From: Sphingomonas sp. ATCC 31555
Lineage (GTDB): Bacteria > Pseudomonadota > Alphaproteobacteria > Sphingomonadales > Sphingomonadaceae
DNA length: 64,000 nucleotides
Direction of reading: 5' to 3'
Assembly: GCF_000282895.1 (NCBI RefSeq)
Contig: NZ_ALBQ01000011.1
Location: 1-64,000 of the forward strand
Made by a program: the position numbers and the translations under genes. Position 1 is the first letter of the stretch. Every line of letters begins with the position of its first letter. Positions 17,110-27,057 of the stretch are shown here, one piece after another. The notes under the pieces were generated by a model. It was given only the letters and a program-made list of their open reading frames with translations, had not been told where the DNA came from and did no database searches.

Positions 17110-17592
17110 TCAATCGGCTTCCGCAGGTTTGCTGTTGAGCTGAATATAATTTTCCAGACCCATGCGCGCGATCATGTCGAACTGGCGTTCCAGCGTGTCG
17201 ACATGTTCTTCTTCGCTGGTGAGGATATAGGCGAACAGGTCGCGGCTCACGAAATCGCGCACCGCTTCGCAATGCTGAACAGCATCGCGCAGTACGGCGA
17301 TGGCTTCCATCTCGAGCGCGAGATCGCCACGCAGGATTTCCTCGACATTTTCGCCGATGCGGAGACGGCCGAGCAGCTGGAAGTTGGGCAGGCCGTTGAG
17401 GAACAAGATGCGCTCCGCCAATTTATCGGCGTGCTTCATCTCGTCGATTGATTCGTGACGCTCAAATTCGGCGAGCTTGTGAATGCCCCAATTATCGAGC
17501 ATTCGATAATGCAACCAGTATTGGTTGATCGCGGTCAGTTCATTCTTGAGGACTTCGTTCAGATACTCAATTACTTTTGCGTCGCCTTGCAT
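17110..17592 (-). CDS. bfr: Bacterioferritin
   Basis: A 160-residue haem-containing ferritin that stores iron as a mineral in a 24-mer. All expected ligands sit at E. coli numbering: ferroxidase Glu18, Glu51, His54, Glu94, Glu127 and His130, and haem ligand Met52. GGAAGGAG precedes the ATG. It is downstream of bfd, the ferredoxin that releases stored iron, with a possible attenuating hairpin between them, and the pair lies behind two Fur-like boxes. Confidence 0.97.
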   Translation of the reverse strand: MQGDAKVIEYLNEVLKNELTAINQYWLHYRMLDNWGIHKLAEFERHESIDEMKHADKLAERILFLNGLPNFQLLGRLRIGENVEEILRGDLALEMEAIAVLRDAVQHCEAVRDFVSRDLFAYILTSEEEHVDTLERQFDMIARMGLENYIQLNSKPAEAD

Positions 17593-17638
17593 CGCGAGAA
17601 ACTCCTTCCCGGAAGCTTCTAGCGCGAATGGAAAGAGA

Positions 17639-17666
17639 AAAAAACCTAGGAAATCTGCGGTTTTTT
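17639..17666 (-). promoter_or_regulatory. Stem-loop between bfd and bfr
   Basis: Read on the minus strand, AAAAAACC and GGTTTTTT form an eight-pair arm set ending in a T-run, around a 12-base loop. It resembles a weak terminator or attenuator that would lower bfr relative to bfd expression. Confidence 0.4.
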
Positions 17667-17677
17667 ACTTGCGACTG

Positions 17678-17848
17678 TCACGCAGCCGCACGTTCTTCCG
17701 CGATAATGGCTCGCGCGAACGGCACGCACTGGCCGCATTTGGCTTGGCAGCCCAGCGCGCGATAGGCTTGGCATGCACTTTGGGCGCCTTGGCGCGCCGC
17801 TTCCCGTACTTCACGTTCACGAAGGGCATTGCACACGCAAACAACCAT
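17678..17848 (-). CDS. bfd: Bacterioferritin-associated ferredoxin
   Basis: A 56-residue protein read directly from the sequence, beginning MVVCVCNALREREVREAA. It has the BFD-type [2Fe-2S] pattern: Cys4, Cys6, Cys38 and Cys41 (CVC and CGQC). Bfd docks on bacterioferritin and passes electrons to its haem so stored Fe(III) is released as Fe(II). It lies 86 bases upstream of bfr on the same strand, with Fur-like boxes in front, which suits induction when iron is scarce. Confidence 0.92.
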   Translation of the reverse strand: MVVCVCNALREREVREAARQGAQSACQAYRALGCQAKCGQCVPFARAIIAEERAAA

Positions 17849-17884
17849 CGGAAATCCCTCGAATCTCTCGCGCAGCCCGTATAA

Positions 17885-17928
17885 GGCTACTGCGAGCGAC
17901 TTGCAAGGCTATTGCGAATGGGTTGCAG
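17885..17928 (-). promoter_or_regulatory. Two tandem Fur-like boxes upstream of bfd
   Basis: Two adjacent 22-base units (17885-17906 and 17907-17928) agree at 16 of 22 positions. Each has the form TTGCGA-N5-TTGCAR or a close variant, an imperfect dyad like Fur boxes of alphaproteobacteria. They overlap the 3' end of the DUF418 gene and end about 37 bases before the bfd start. The metal and the regulator are inferred. Confidence 0.5.
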
Positions 17929-19128
17929 CTCTGCTCGTGAGAGGCTGCGCCACAGCCACTCGAACGGGCCGTAGCGAAAATGCCGCAGCCACAAGGGCGA
18001 CCACAGAAGCAGAAGTGTCCACACGGCAAGCACGACCGGGTAAAGCTGCCAGCGGCTGAGCTTTCCATAGATTCCCGCGCCATAGCCGTAGAACAGCAGC
18101 GTGCAGAGAATGCTGGTGGCAAGATAATTGGTGAACGCCATGCGCCCCACCGCCGCCAATCGGGTCGCCAGCGGGCTGCCGGTGCGCATCACAAGCAGGA
18201 TAAGGCAGATCCAGCCGACGATCATGACCGGGCGCACCAGGCCTGGGAGGGTGACGGCGCCGAGCATCACGGCGAACAGGCTGAACTTCGCGCCGAGCAC
18301 GAACGCGGCAAGCGCCGCATAGATGGGCAGGGTGATCGCCCAGCACCACAGGAACCAGTGCCGATAGCGCTCGGGGGGCCATGCGCCGGTCAGCAGGCCG
18401 CTGCGCAGCGCCGCCATCCCGAACAGCATATAGCCTAACGTCTCCCACCCATAGACCATCAACATCGAGAGCGGGCTGGTGCCATGTTCGGCCACGCGCT
18501 GGGACAGGAGTGCGGTGTAGGTGCTGCGGTGGAGGGTAAGTTTATCGGTAATGTGATCGGCCGCGGGCGTGCCGAAGGTCTCGACCAGCGCCTTCAGCGC
18601 GCCGGAACCGCCCGGCTGCGTCGAATGCGTGAGATGCCAGGCAGATACGGTAAGATCGCCGAACAGAAAGGTGCTGACCAGCACCAGTACGGTGCCCAGG
18701 CCCAACAGTCGCGGCACCGGCAACTTGCGCAGCGGAAAGGCAGCCATGCCCACCAGCGCATAATGGGCGAGGATATCGCCATGCCATACCAGCCAGAGAT
18801 GGGCGAAGCCGAAGACAAGCAGCCAGCCCATGCGGGCATAATGAACGCGGGCGGGATCGTCCCCCTTGGCCTCCGCCGCATCCGCCACGATCAGCAGCGA
18901 TGCGCCGAACAGGAAGGAGAACAGGCCGCGCATCCTGCCGTCGAAGAAGAGGAAGTTGATCAGCCAGGCGGCAAGATCGGCCCCGTGCCAGCCGCCATAG
19001 GCGCGCGGATTGAAATAGGCGGCGTCGGGCATCGCGAAGCTGACGATGTTCAGCAACAGGATGCCGAGAACGGCTACGCCGCGCACCATGTCGATCGTGG
19101 GCAGGCGCTGGAGGACGGGTGTGTTCAC
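17887..19128 (-). CDS. DUF418 family membrane protein
   Basis: A 413-residue integral membrane protein with about ten hydrophobic segments. It has the DUF418/YeiB features: the N-terminal IDMVRGVAVLGILLLNI motif, RGLFSFLFGAS, and near the C-terminus GRMAFTNYLATSILCTLLFYG. The family is distantly related to membrane acyltransferases, but its function is unknown. Its last codons overlap the Fur-like boxes of bfd, 38 bases upstream of that gene. Confidence 0.9.
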   Translation of the reverse strand: MNTPVLQRLPTIDMVRGVAVLGILLLNIVSFAMPDAAYFNPRAYGGWHGADLAAWLINFLFFDGRMRGLFSFLFGASLLIVADAAEAKGDDPARVHYARMGWLLVFGFAHLWLVWHGDILAHYALVGMAAFPLRKLPVPRLLGLGTVLVLVSTFLFGDLTVSAWHLTHSTQPGGSGALKALVETFGTPAADHITDKLTLHRSTYTALLSQRVAEHGTSPLSMLMVYGWETLGYMLFGMAALRSGLLTGAWPPERYRHWFLWCWAITLPIYAALAAFVLGAKFSLFAVMLGAVTLPGLVRPVMIVGWICLILLVMRTGSPLATRLAAVGRMAFTNYLATSILCTLLFYGYGAGIYGKLSRWQLYPVVLAVWTLLLLWSPLWLRHFRYGPFEWLWRSLSRAELQPIRNSLASRSQ

Positions 19129-19137
19129 GCCTAGGCG

Positions 19138-19830
19138 TTACAACCAACTGCTGATCTGATCGAGAGGCTTGCGGACGGCCGCCGCCTCCGGGATCGCGGC
19201 ATCCTCGGCCGGGTGGCCCACCACGATCATCGCGATCGGCCGTTCATGCGCGGGCCGGCGGCAGAGCCGGTTCAAAAATCGCGCCGGCGTCGCGGTGTGG
19301 ACCAGGCTGGCCAGCCCCGCTTCGTGAAGCGCGGTGAGCAGCAGCCCGCACGCGATGCCGACGCTTTCGGTCACATGCGGGTTGGGAACGCTGTCAGTCC
19401 CGTTCCGCGTCACACCGAACACGACGATCACGAAGGGGGCAATTTCCAGATACGGCTTTTCGGCAGTCGTTCCCAAGCCGCGAAGCAGCCCCTGCCATTC
19501 ACTGCCCCCGATGCCACCATAGAAGTTCCGCTCCTCCTCTTCGACCGCTACACGCAGCGCGGTCTTTGCGCCCGGCGACGAGAGCACGGCGAAGTGCCAA
19601 GGCTGACGGTTGGCGCCGCTGGGTGCGGAACCGGCAGCACGCAGCGCGGCTTCGATGGTGGCGCGCGCCACCGGCCGGCCGGAGAAACTGCGGCAGCTGT
19701 GGCGGGATGCGATTTGCTTGAAGAACGCTGTCGCACGAGAGGTGCGCTCGTCATCGGTCATTTCACGGGTTTTCGGCCAATGCGGCATGGTGGGGCATAG
19801 ATCCAAGGGGAAGGCGCGAATCTCGCCCAT
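19138..19830 (-). CDS. Nitroreductase family oxidoreductase
   Basis: A flavin-dependent nitroreductase-fold protein, up to 230 residues. Motifs are SRHSCRSFSGRPV (FMN phosphate contact), GSAPSGANRQPWHFAV and the C-terminal IAMIVVGHPAED. The sequence is closer to the iodotyrosine-deiodinase-like branch than to NfsA/NfsB. Three starts are possible: 19830, 19788 (MPHWPK) and 19761 (MTDDERTS); the shortest matches usual family length. The substrate is unknown. It lies just upstream of the DUF418 gene, on the same strand. Confidence 0.85.
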   Translation of the reverse strand: MGEIRAFPLDLCPTMPHWPKTREMTDDERTSRATAFFKQIASRHSCRSFSGRPVARATIEAALRAAGSAPSGANRQPWHFAVLSSPGAKTALRVAVEEEERNFYGGIGGSEWQGLLRGLGTTAEKPYLEIAPFVIVVFGVTRNGTDSVPNPHVTESVGIACGLLLTALHEAGLASLVHTATPARFLNRLCRRPAHERPIAMIVVGHPAEDAAIPEAAAVRKPLDQISSWL

Positions 19831-19883
19831 CCGGCCCCAGATGTCGATCCGGTTCTTCTGCGTACGTGGCTGCTTTCGCTAGG

Positions 19884-20288
19884 CTATGCCGGCGTCGCCT
19901 GGTTGTGCGGGACGAGCTTCACGCCGGTCCAGTCGCTGCCGATCGCGCAGCGATCCTGCTCGACCAGGCCGTGCATCGCCGCTGTCGAGGTCAGCTGCTC
20001 CGCGCCGCATTGCGTGCCGCCGCCGGTCGGATGCGAAACCCAGATGAACCCATTGGAGGCGATCAACGGCCGGAGGGCGCCCAGTTCCCGGTCAAGGTGG
20101 TGCGCCGTCGGTGCGAACAGATAGGCGGCCTGCAGCCCGTCGCTGGCGCAGCAAAGCTCCTCCACGTCGCTGCGATCGGGAGCGATCGCCTCTCTGATGC
20201 TTGGCGGCATATCGTGAAACCACACGCGCATGCCGGGCTTCAGGCCAAGGCGGGCGGCGAGGGGGCTTCCCGGGTAGCGTTCGGACAT
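19884..20288 (-). CDS. DUF3052 family protein
   Basis: A 134-residue soluble protein. Its opening, YPGSPLAARLGLKPGMRVWF, is the signature of the DUF3052 family, whose function is unknown. The rest contains several tryptophans and ends GSDWTGVKLVPHN, also typical. It is the only gene between the histidine kinase and the nitroreductase gene on this strand. Confidence 0.8.
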   Translation of the reverse strand: MSERYPGSPLAARLGLKPGMRVWFHDMPPSIREAIAPDRSDVEELCCASDGLQAAYLFAPTAHHLDRELGALRPLIASNGFIWVSHPTGGGTQCGAEQLTSTAAMHGLVEQDRCAIGSDWTGVKLVPHNQATPA

Positions 20289-20338
20289 GGCGGCGCTCCT
20301 TACAGCTAGCCTATCCTATCCGCTTCCGCAGCGCCAGC

Positions 20339-20360
20339 AGCGTTGACCGGAATCAACGCT
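20339..20360 (-). terminator. Hairpin at the end of the histidine kinase gene
   Basis: AGCGTTGA and TCAACGCT are perfect eight-base arms around a six-base loop and include the kinase stop codon. There is no T-run, so termination is only possible, not shown. Confidence 0.35.
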
Positions 20361-21372
20361 CGTCGTTTGCGGGGATATTCTGCAAGCGCAGGATCGTGCC
20401 GGGATGTGCCGGGCGGATCGAAAGCGTTGCGCCCATGCCCTGCGCCAAGCTGCGGGCAATTCGCAGGCCCAGGCTGTCGGTGCGCGCGACGTCGAAGTCA
20501 TCGGCTACGCCGAGCCCGTCATCGACGACCGACAGCGACAGCGCCGCGCCCTCAGAACAGATCGAAACCGTGATCGTCCCCTGATCGCGCCCGGCAAAGC
20601 CATGCTCGATCGCGTTGGCGACGGCTTCCGCGACGATCAACGCGATCGGAATCGCACGATCGGGCGGCAGCATCAGGCTGGTGGACGATTCGACCCTATG
20701 GACCACGCCGGGTTTGCCGCTGCTCTCCGCAAGATCATCCACCAGTCGGCTGATGAAGGCGCCGATCGCCAGCGGCTCGCCACGCGAGCCATATAGCCCG
20801 CGCTGGATGCGCCCGATAAGCTGCAGCTGGCTCGCCGCATCACCGATGGCGCGGCGAGCTTCCTCGTCCTGCGTGCTGCGCTGCTGCAGGCTGAGCAGCG
20901 CGCCGACCATCTGAAGATTGTTCGAGACGCGGTGCTGCAGTTCCTCGAACAAAATCTCGCTGCGTTCGGCCAGTTCGGCGCTGCGCTCGCGCTCGAGCGA
21001 CAGGTGGCGATTCGCCCGCTGCATCCAGTGCACGAGCAGAATGTCGACCGTCACCACCCCCACATAAAAGGCCAGCGCGACCGGCGTGCCGCGCTGGAGC
21101 CCGAAGCTGCGGAACGGCGGGATGAAGAAATACCAGGCGAGCAGCCCGCAGAGCACCGCCGCCACAATCCCCGGCCCGCGGCCGAACAGGAATGAGGACA
21201 GGATAACCGCAGGAAAGAAGGTGAGGTAGGGAAAGCCCGGCGGGAAATGCGGGTCGAGCACCAGGCGGAGCCACCAGGAAGCGATACAAAGCGCGATCGC
21301 GATGCCATAGGCAAGACGCCGCCGATCCGCGAGCAACGGCAACCGTTCCAGCGATCGACCGAAAGACGTCAT
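20353..21372 (-). CDS. Membrane sensor histidine kinase (HisKA_2 type)
   Basis: A 339-residue kinase. The N-terminal part has a DUF4118-like membrane region of about four helices (residues 18-115), as in KdpD. A HisKA_2 dimerisation domain follows with EELQHRVSNNLQMVGALLSLQQR (phospho-acceptor His in the LQHRVSNNLQ box), then an HATPase domain with N box EAVANAIEHG and G box DDGLGVADDF. No response regulator is adjacent. HisKA_2 kinases often act on stress or light pathways in this group. The start chosen is MTSFGRS; an ATG-frame extension of 11 residues exists. Confidence 0.88.
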   Translation of the reverse strand: MTSFGRSLERLPLLADRRRLAYGIAIALCIASWWLRLVLDPHFPPGFPYLTFFPAVILSSFLFGRGPGIVAAVLCGLLAWYFFIPPFRSFGLQRGTPVALAFYVGVVTVDILLVHWMQRANRHLSLERERSAELAERSEILFEELQHRVSNNLQMVGALLSLQQRSTQDEEARRAIGDAASQLQLIGRIQRGLYGSRGEPLAIGAFISRLVDDLAESSGKPGVVHRVESSTSLMLPPDRAIPIALIVAEAVANAIEHGFAGRDQGTITVSICSEGAALSLSVVDDGLGVADDFDVARTDSLGLRIARSLAQGMGATLSIRPAHPGTILRLQNIPANDER

Positions 21373-21549
21373 TCCTCGCGCATCTCCCCGGTCTGTGCCG
21401 CGCAACGGCGCAGCGCTCTCCTAAATGGAGGCTGCCTGGCATGTTCCTTCCGCCAGAAATAAATCGGACGCAAGCCGTTCATCATCGCCAAACGTAACCG
21501 CGCAGCCAGTGCGCGATTCGAGCAACGTGGGACGATGGTGCGGCGCCGG

Positions 21550-23766
<2,217 letters not shown>

Positions 23767-23864
23767 GGCCGGACCCCTTAGCGGGGTGTTCGCCGCGCGT
23801 CACCCCGGCAGTTGCAGCAGAAGAAGCGAAGATGCCATTAACATAGATTGTGCTATCAGGCGGT

Positions 23865-24239
23865 ATGCCCATCCTGCCCCTTTCCGGCTGTGGACTGCGC
23901 GCCGACGATCCGCTGGCACCATTGCCGGCGGCGTGGGAGTGCGACCTGCTGACGAATGCATTGCGCTGGTCTCCCGGAGTCTATGACCTGTTCGGATTTC
24001 CCCGCGGCCTGGTGGTGACGCGGGGCGAGGCGGTGGCGATGTACACGCCGGAATCGGCGGCGCTGCTGGAGGCGGTGCGAAGCCGAGCGATTGCCGAGGC
24101 AAGCAGCTTCACCATCGATGTGACGATCCAACGCCGCGACGGCGCGTTTCGCCGGATGCGGCTGACGGCGGACGTGGAGTGCCGCGATCGCCAGCCGGTG
24201 CGGCTCTATGGCACCAAACAGGATGTGACGGACGAATAG
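23865..24239 (+). CDS. PAS-fold protein
   Basis: A 124-residue stand-alone PAS domain, with WECDLLTNALRWSPGVYDLFGFPRG and a C-terminal RLYGTKQDVTDE that matches the usual PAS/PAC ending. There is no output domain. It could modulate another signalling protein, but no partner is adjacent. A GTG five codons earlier is a possible alternative start; the ribosome site is weak for both. Confidence 0.75.
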   Translation: MPILPLSGCGLRADDPLAPLPAAWECDLLTNALRWSPGVYDLFGFPRGLVVTRGEAVAMYTPESAALLEAVRSRAIAEASSFTIDVTIQRRDGAFRRMRLTADVECRDRQPVRLYGTKQDVTDE

Positions 24240-24245
24240 GGGCGA

Positions 24246-24947
24246 CTACAGCACTGCCCAGAGCGTCAGCAGCAGCGCGGTCATCACGGCGTTGAGTGCC
24301 ATGCCGATGCCTGCGAAGGTGCCGCCGAGTTCGGAAACTTGAAAGGCGCGGGCGGTGCCGATGCCATGGGCGGATACGCCGGCCGCAAACCCGCGGACCC
24401 GATAGTCCGCGATCCGCAACGCGTTCAGGAGCGGCGTGGCAACCATCGCGCCGAACACGCCGGCGATCAGCACCACCACTGCCGCCAGCGCCGGGATGCC
24501 GCCGAGTTGAGTCGCCAGCGCCATCGCGACCGGCGTCGTAACCGAACGCGGCGCGACCGTTGCGAGGATCTGCGCGGTGCCGCCGAACGCCCAGACGATG
24601 CCGGTGACGCTAGCGATTGCGGTCAGCGAGCCGGCGAACAGGGCGAGCAACAGGGGGACGGCGACACGGCGGACCAGCGCGCGGTTGCGCCACAGCGGCA
24701 CCGCCAGCCCCACCGTCGCCGGGCCCAGCAGGAAGCTGAGCATTGCCGTGTGCTTGGCATAGACGGGATAAGGGGTGCGCGTGGCGAGCAGGATCGCGAT
24801 CAGCACCGGGGTCGCGGTCAGTACCGGATGGCAGAGCGGGTGGCGATTGCTGCGCTTCGACAGGCGGTCGGCGCCTTCGAACACGAGCAGCGTCGTGGTG
24901 AGCCACAGGAGCGGTGTGGTCTGAAGAGACTGCCAGAGCACGCTCAT
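24246..24947 (-). CDS. lrgB: LrgB/CidB family membrane protein
   Basis: A 233-residue membrane protein with about six to seven helices. Family motifs are LLGPATVGLAVPLWRN, RSVTTPVAMALATQLGG and GVSAHGIGTARAFQ. LrgB works with LrgA in controlling murein hydrolase export or, by other evidence, in pyruvate transport. It overlaps lrgA by four bases (ATGA), so the two are translationally coupled. Confidence 0.92.
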   Translation of the reverse strand: MSVLWQSLQTTPLLWLTTTLLVFEGADRLSKRSNRHPLCHPVLTATPVLIAILLATRTPYPVYAKHTAMLSFLLGPATVGLAVPLWRNRALVRRVAVPLLLALFAGSLTAIASVTGIVWAFGGTAQILATVAPRSVTTPVAMALATQLGGIPALAAVVVLIAGVFGAMVATPLLNALRIADYRVRGFAAGVSAHGIGTARAFQVSELGGTFAGIGMALNAVMTALLLTLWAVL

Positions 24948-25312
24948 GCGCCCGGCTCCATCCTCGCCAGCGCCCAGCGGAAAACGAGCGCGGTCACCAC
25001 CATGGTCAGCAGCGTCGAGGCGAGGGTCGCAAGGATGATCGCGACGCCGTTCTTCGCCAGCACGGGCCCCTCCTCGATCAGGCCGACGGCGGCGGGTACG
25101 AACATCACCGAAAGATGCGCGGTGAGCCAGGCAGAGACCTGCACCAGGGCGGGCCGTTCGCCCGGGCGGAGCAGCAGCCAGCCAAGCAGCAGGAACATGC
25201 CGATCACAGCGCCGGGCAGCGGCAGGCCGGAGAGCAGGTGGATCCCCTCGCCGAGCAGCTGGCAGAGGAGCAGGGTGGCGATGGCGGCGATCATGGCGGC
25301 GTGCCATGCCAT
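24944..25312 (-). CDS. lrgA: LrgA/CidA family holin-like protein
   Basis: A 122-residue protein with four helices, carrying the family motif LPLPGAVIGMFLLLGWLL and the helix HLSVMFVPAAVGLIEE. It is the usual partner of LrgB and holin-like in topology. Its ribosome binding and start are as drawn; a second ATG lies six codons in. It ends 33 bases after the stop of qorR on the same strand and may be read from it. Confidence 0.9.
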   Translation of the reverse strand: MAWHAAMIAAIATLLLCQLLGEGIHLLSGLPLPGAVIGMFLLLGWLLLRPGERPALVQVSAWLTAHLSVMFVPAAVGLIEEGPVLAKNGVAIILATLASTLLTMVVTALVFRWALARMEPGA

Positions 25313-25345
25313 GGCGGCGCGACGTGGTACACTGCGGGATGGGCG

Positions 25346-25750
25346 CTATTCTGCCGCCTCGTCCAGCGATGCCGGCATCAGATCGGCAAGGTTGGCCTGG
25401 ATCCACTCGACCAGATCCTCGACCTTGGCGGCAGCGTCGCGCCCGAGCGGGGTCAGGCTGTATTCGACATGCGGGGGCACCACCGGCAGGCTGCGACGCG
25501 TGACGAGATGATGTACCTCCAACTGCTGGAGCGTCTGGGCGAGCATGCGTTCGCTCACCCCGTTCACGCGTCGGCGCAACTCGCTGAAGCGGCGGGTACC
25601 ATCCTGCAGCGCCACCAGCACGAGCAGGCCCCAGCTGCTGGTGATCCGCTTGAGCACGGCGCGCGACGGGCAATCGGGCACGAACACATCGCCGCGATCC
25701 ATCATCGCGGCCAGCGTGCGGGAGGGGGTGCGAAGCGCCTCGCTCGACAT
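25346..25750 (-). CDS. HxlR-family transcriptional regulator (QorR-like)
   Basis: A 134-residue winged-helix regulator of the HxlR family. It has the single Cys26-type redox cysteine in VPDCPSRAVLKRI, the helix-turn-helix FSELRRRVNGVSERMLAQTLQQLE and the wing VEYSLTPLG. QorR (YtfH) of E. coli sits divergent to qorB (YtfG) in the same way. It presumably represses qorB and itself through the palindrome in the shared intergenic region, with release upon cysteine oxidation. Confidence 0.85.
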   Translation of the reverse strand: MSSEALRTPSRTLAAMMDRGDVFVPDCPSRAVLKRITSSWGLLVLVALQDGTRRFSELRRRVNGVSERMLAQTLQQLEVHHLVTRRSLPVVPPHVEYSLTPLGRDAAAKVEDLVEWIQANLADLMPASLDEAAE

Positions 25751-25775
25751 TTTTAATACTTACCTTTGTGTGCGT

Positions 25776-25792
25776 ACTTACGATTCGTAAGT
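25776..25792. promoter_or_regulatory. Palindromic operator between qorR and qorB
   Basis: ACTTACGA-T-TCGTAAGT: perfect eight-base arms with one central base. A second copy of the TACTTAC half-site lies 18 bases away at 25757. The spacing suggests one or two HxlR dimers cover the shared promoter region. Confidence 0.7.
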
Positions 25793-25841
25793 GGGGCGCT
25801 AGATCGCAGGCGTCAATCCACAACCGAAAGGAAGACCTGCC

Positions 25842-26690
25842 ATGTTCGCCGTTACCGGAGCCTCGGGCCAGCTGGGCCGCCTCGTGATCGAGTCGCTGCT
25901 GGGCAAGGTTGCCCCCGGCCAGATCGTCGCGCTGGTGCGCAATCCCGAAAGCGTCGCCGATTTCGCCGCCAAGGGCGTGACGGTGCGCCCGTTCGACTAT
26001 GATGCACCGGAAACGCTGCCCTCGAGCCTTGCGGGTGTCACCCGCCTGCTGCTTATCTCGGGCAATGCGATCGGCAGCCGCGTGCCGCAGCACCGCGCGG
26101 TGATCGACGCGGCGAAGGCGGCGGGGGTGGCGCTGATCGCCTATACCAGCCTGCTCCGCGCGCAGACCTCGCCGATGCAGATGGCGGTCGAGCACAAGGC
26201 GACCGAGGAGCTGCTTGCCGCCAGCGGCGTGCCGCATGCACTGCTGCGCAACGGCTGGTACACCGAGAATTACCTGATGAGCGCCGGCCCCGCGATCGAG
26301 CATGGCGTGCTGATCGGCAGCGCGGGCGAGGGGCTGGTCTCGGGTGCGGCGCGGGCGGATTATGCCGAAGCGGCCGCAGTGGTGCTGGCGCGTGGCGAGG
26401 CGGGGACGTTCGAGCTGGCCGGCGATAGCGGTTTCACCCACGCCGAACTGGCGGCGGCGCTGGCCGAGGCCTCGGGCAAGCCGGTGGCGTATCAGGACCT
26501 GCCGCAGGCGGACTATGCCAAGGCGCTGGAAGGCGCGGGGTTGCCGGGCCCGTTCGCGGCGATCCTCGCGGACAGCGATGCGCGGGTCGCGGACGGCGCC
26601 CTGTTCGATGATTCGAAGACGCTGTCCGGGCTGATCGGCCGCCCGACCACGCCGTGGCGCGAGACGATTGTGGCGGGGGTGCGGGGCTGA
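25842..26690 (+). CDS. NmrA-type NAD(P)H:quinone oxidoreductase (QorB-like)
   Basis: A 282-residue atypical short-chain reductase. It has the NAD(P)-binding loop VTGASGQLGRLV at the very N-terminus and the NmrA-like body with LIAYTSLLRA, TEELLAASGVPHALLRNGWYTENY. The best-known member is E. coli QorB (YtfG), a quinone reductase. The divergent HxlR regulator supports this assignment. A bidirectional terminator separates it from arsC. Confidence 0.88.
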   Translation: MFAVTGASGQLGRLVIESLLGKVAPGQIVALVRNPESVADFAAKGVTVRPFDYDAPETLPSSLAGVTRLLLISGNAIGSRVPQHRAVIDAAKAAGVALIAYTSLLRAQTSPMQMAVEHKATEELLAASGVPHALLRNGWYTENYLMSAGPAIEHGVLIGSAGEGLVSGAARADYAEAAAVVLARGEAGTFELAGDSGFTHAELAAALAEASGKPVAYQDLPQADYAKALEGAGLPGPFAAILADSDARVADGALFDDSKTLSGLIGRPTTPWRETIVAGVRG

Positions 26691-26695
26691 AAAAT

Positions 26696-26723
26696 TCCTC
26701 CCCGTACCGGGGAGGAGCTTTTT
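26696..26723. terminator. Bidirectional terminator between qorB and arsC
   Basis: TCCTCCCCG, loop TAC, CGGGGAGGA, then GCTTTTT on the plus strand and AAAAATT complement on the other side. It is a nine-pair stem between two convergent genes and has T-runs in both directions. Confidence 0.88.
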
Positions 26724-27057
26724 ACAGGATTTCCCGCACCTTTTCCGGCGGGCGACCCAGCCGCACGCCGCGCTCGGTTACCACCAGCGGGCGTTCGATC
26801 AGGATCGGGTTCGCCGCCATCGCGTCGAGGATGGTGTCGTCGTCCGCCCCTTTCAGCGGCTTGGCGGCGCCCTCCGCGATGCGCAGGCCTTCACGGGCGG
26901 TCATCCCCGCACGCTTGTACAGCTCCGCCAGCGTCTCGCGGGCCGGCGGGGTCTTCAGATATTCGATCACCTCCACCTCGGCGCCGGCGTCCTTGAGGAT
27001 CGCCAGCGCCTCGCGCGACTTGGAGCAGCGCGGGTTGTGGTAAATCGTGGCCTTCAC
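26722..27057 (-). CDS. arsC: Glutaredoxin-dependent arsenate reductase
   Basis: A 111-residue ArsC. Catalytic Cys11 lies in [13 protein letters not shown], with ERPLVV carrying a conserved arginine and a helical middle typical of this class. It reduces arsenate to arsenite using glutathione and glutaredoxin. The start is GTG; it overlaps the accC stop (GTGA), so translation is coupled to accC. No arsenite pump or ArsR is nearby, so a role other than arsenic defence is possible. Confidence 0.88.
   Translation of the reverse strand: MKATIYHNPRCSKSREALAILKDAGAEVEVIEYLKTPPARETLAELYKRAGMTAREGLRIAEGAAKPLKGADDDTILDAMAANPILIERPLVVTERGVRLGRPPEKVREIL

Noticed and set aside
24948..26441. Upstream extension of the lrgB frame on the minus strand
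   Set aside because: It runs through lrgA, qorR and qorB in other frames; the true lrgB start is the ATG overlapping lrgA.
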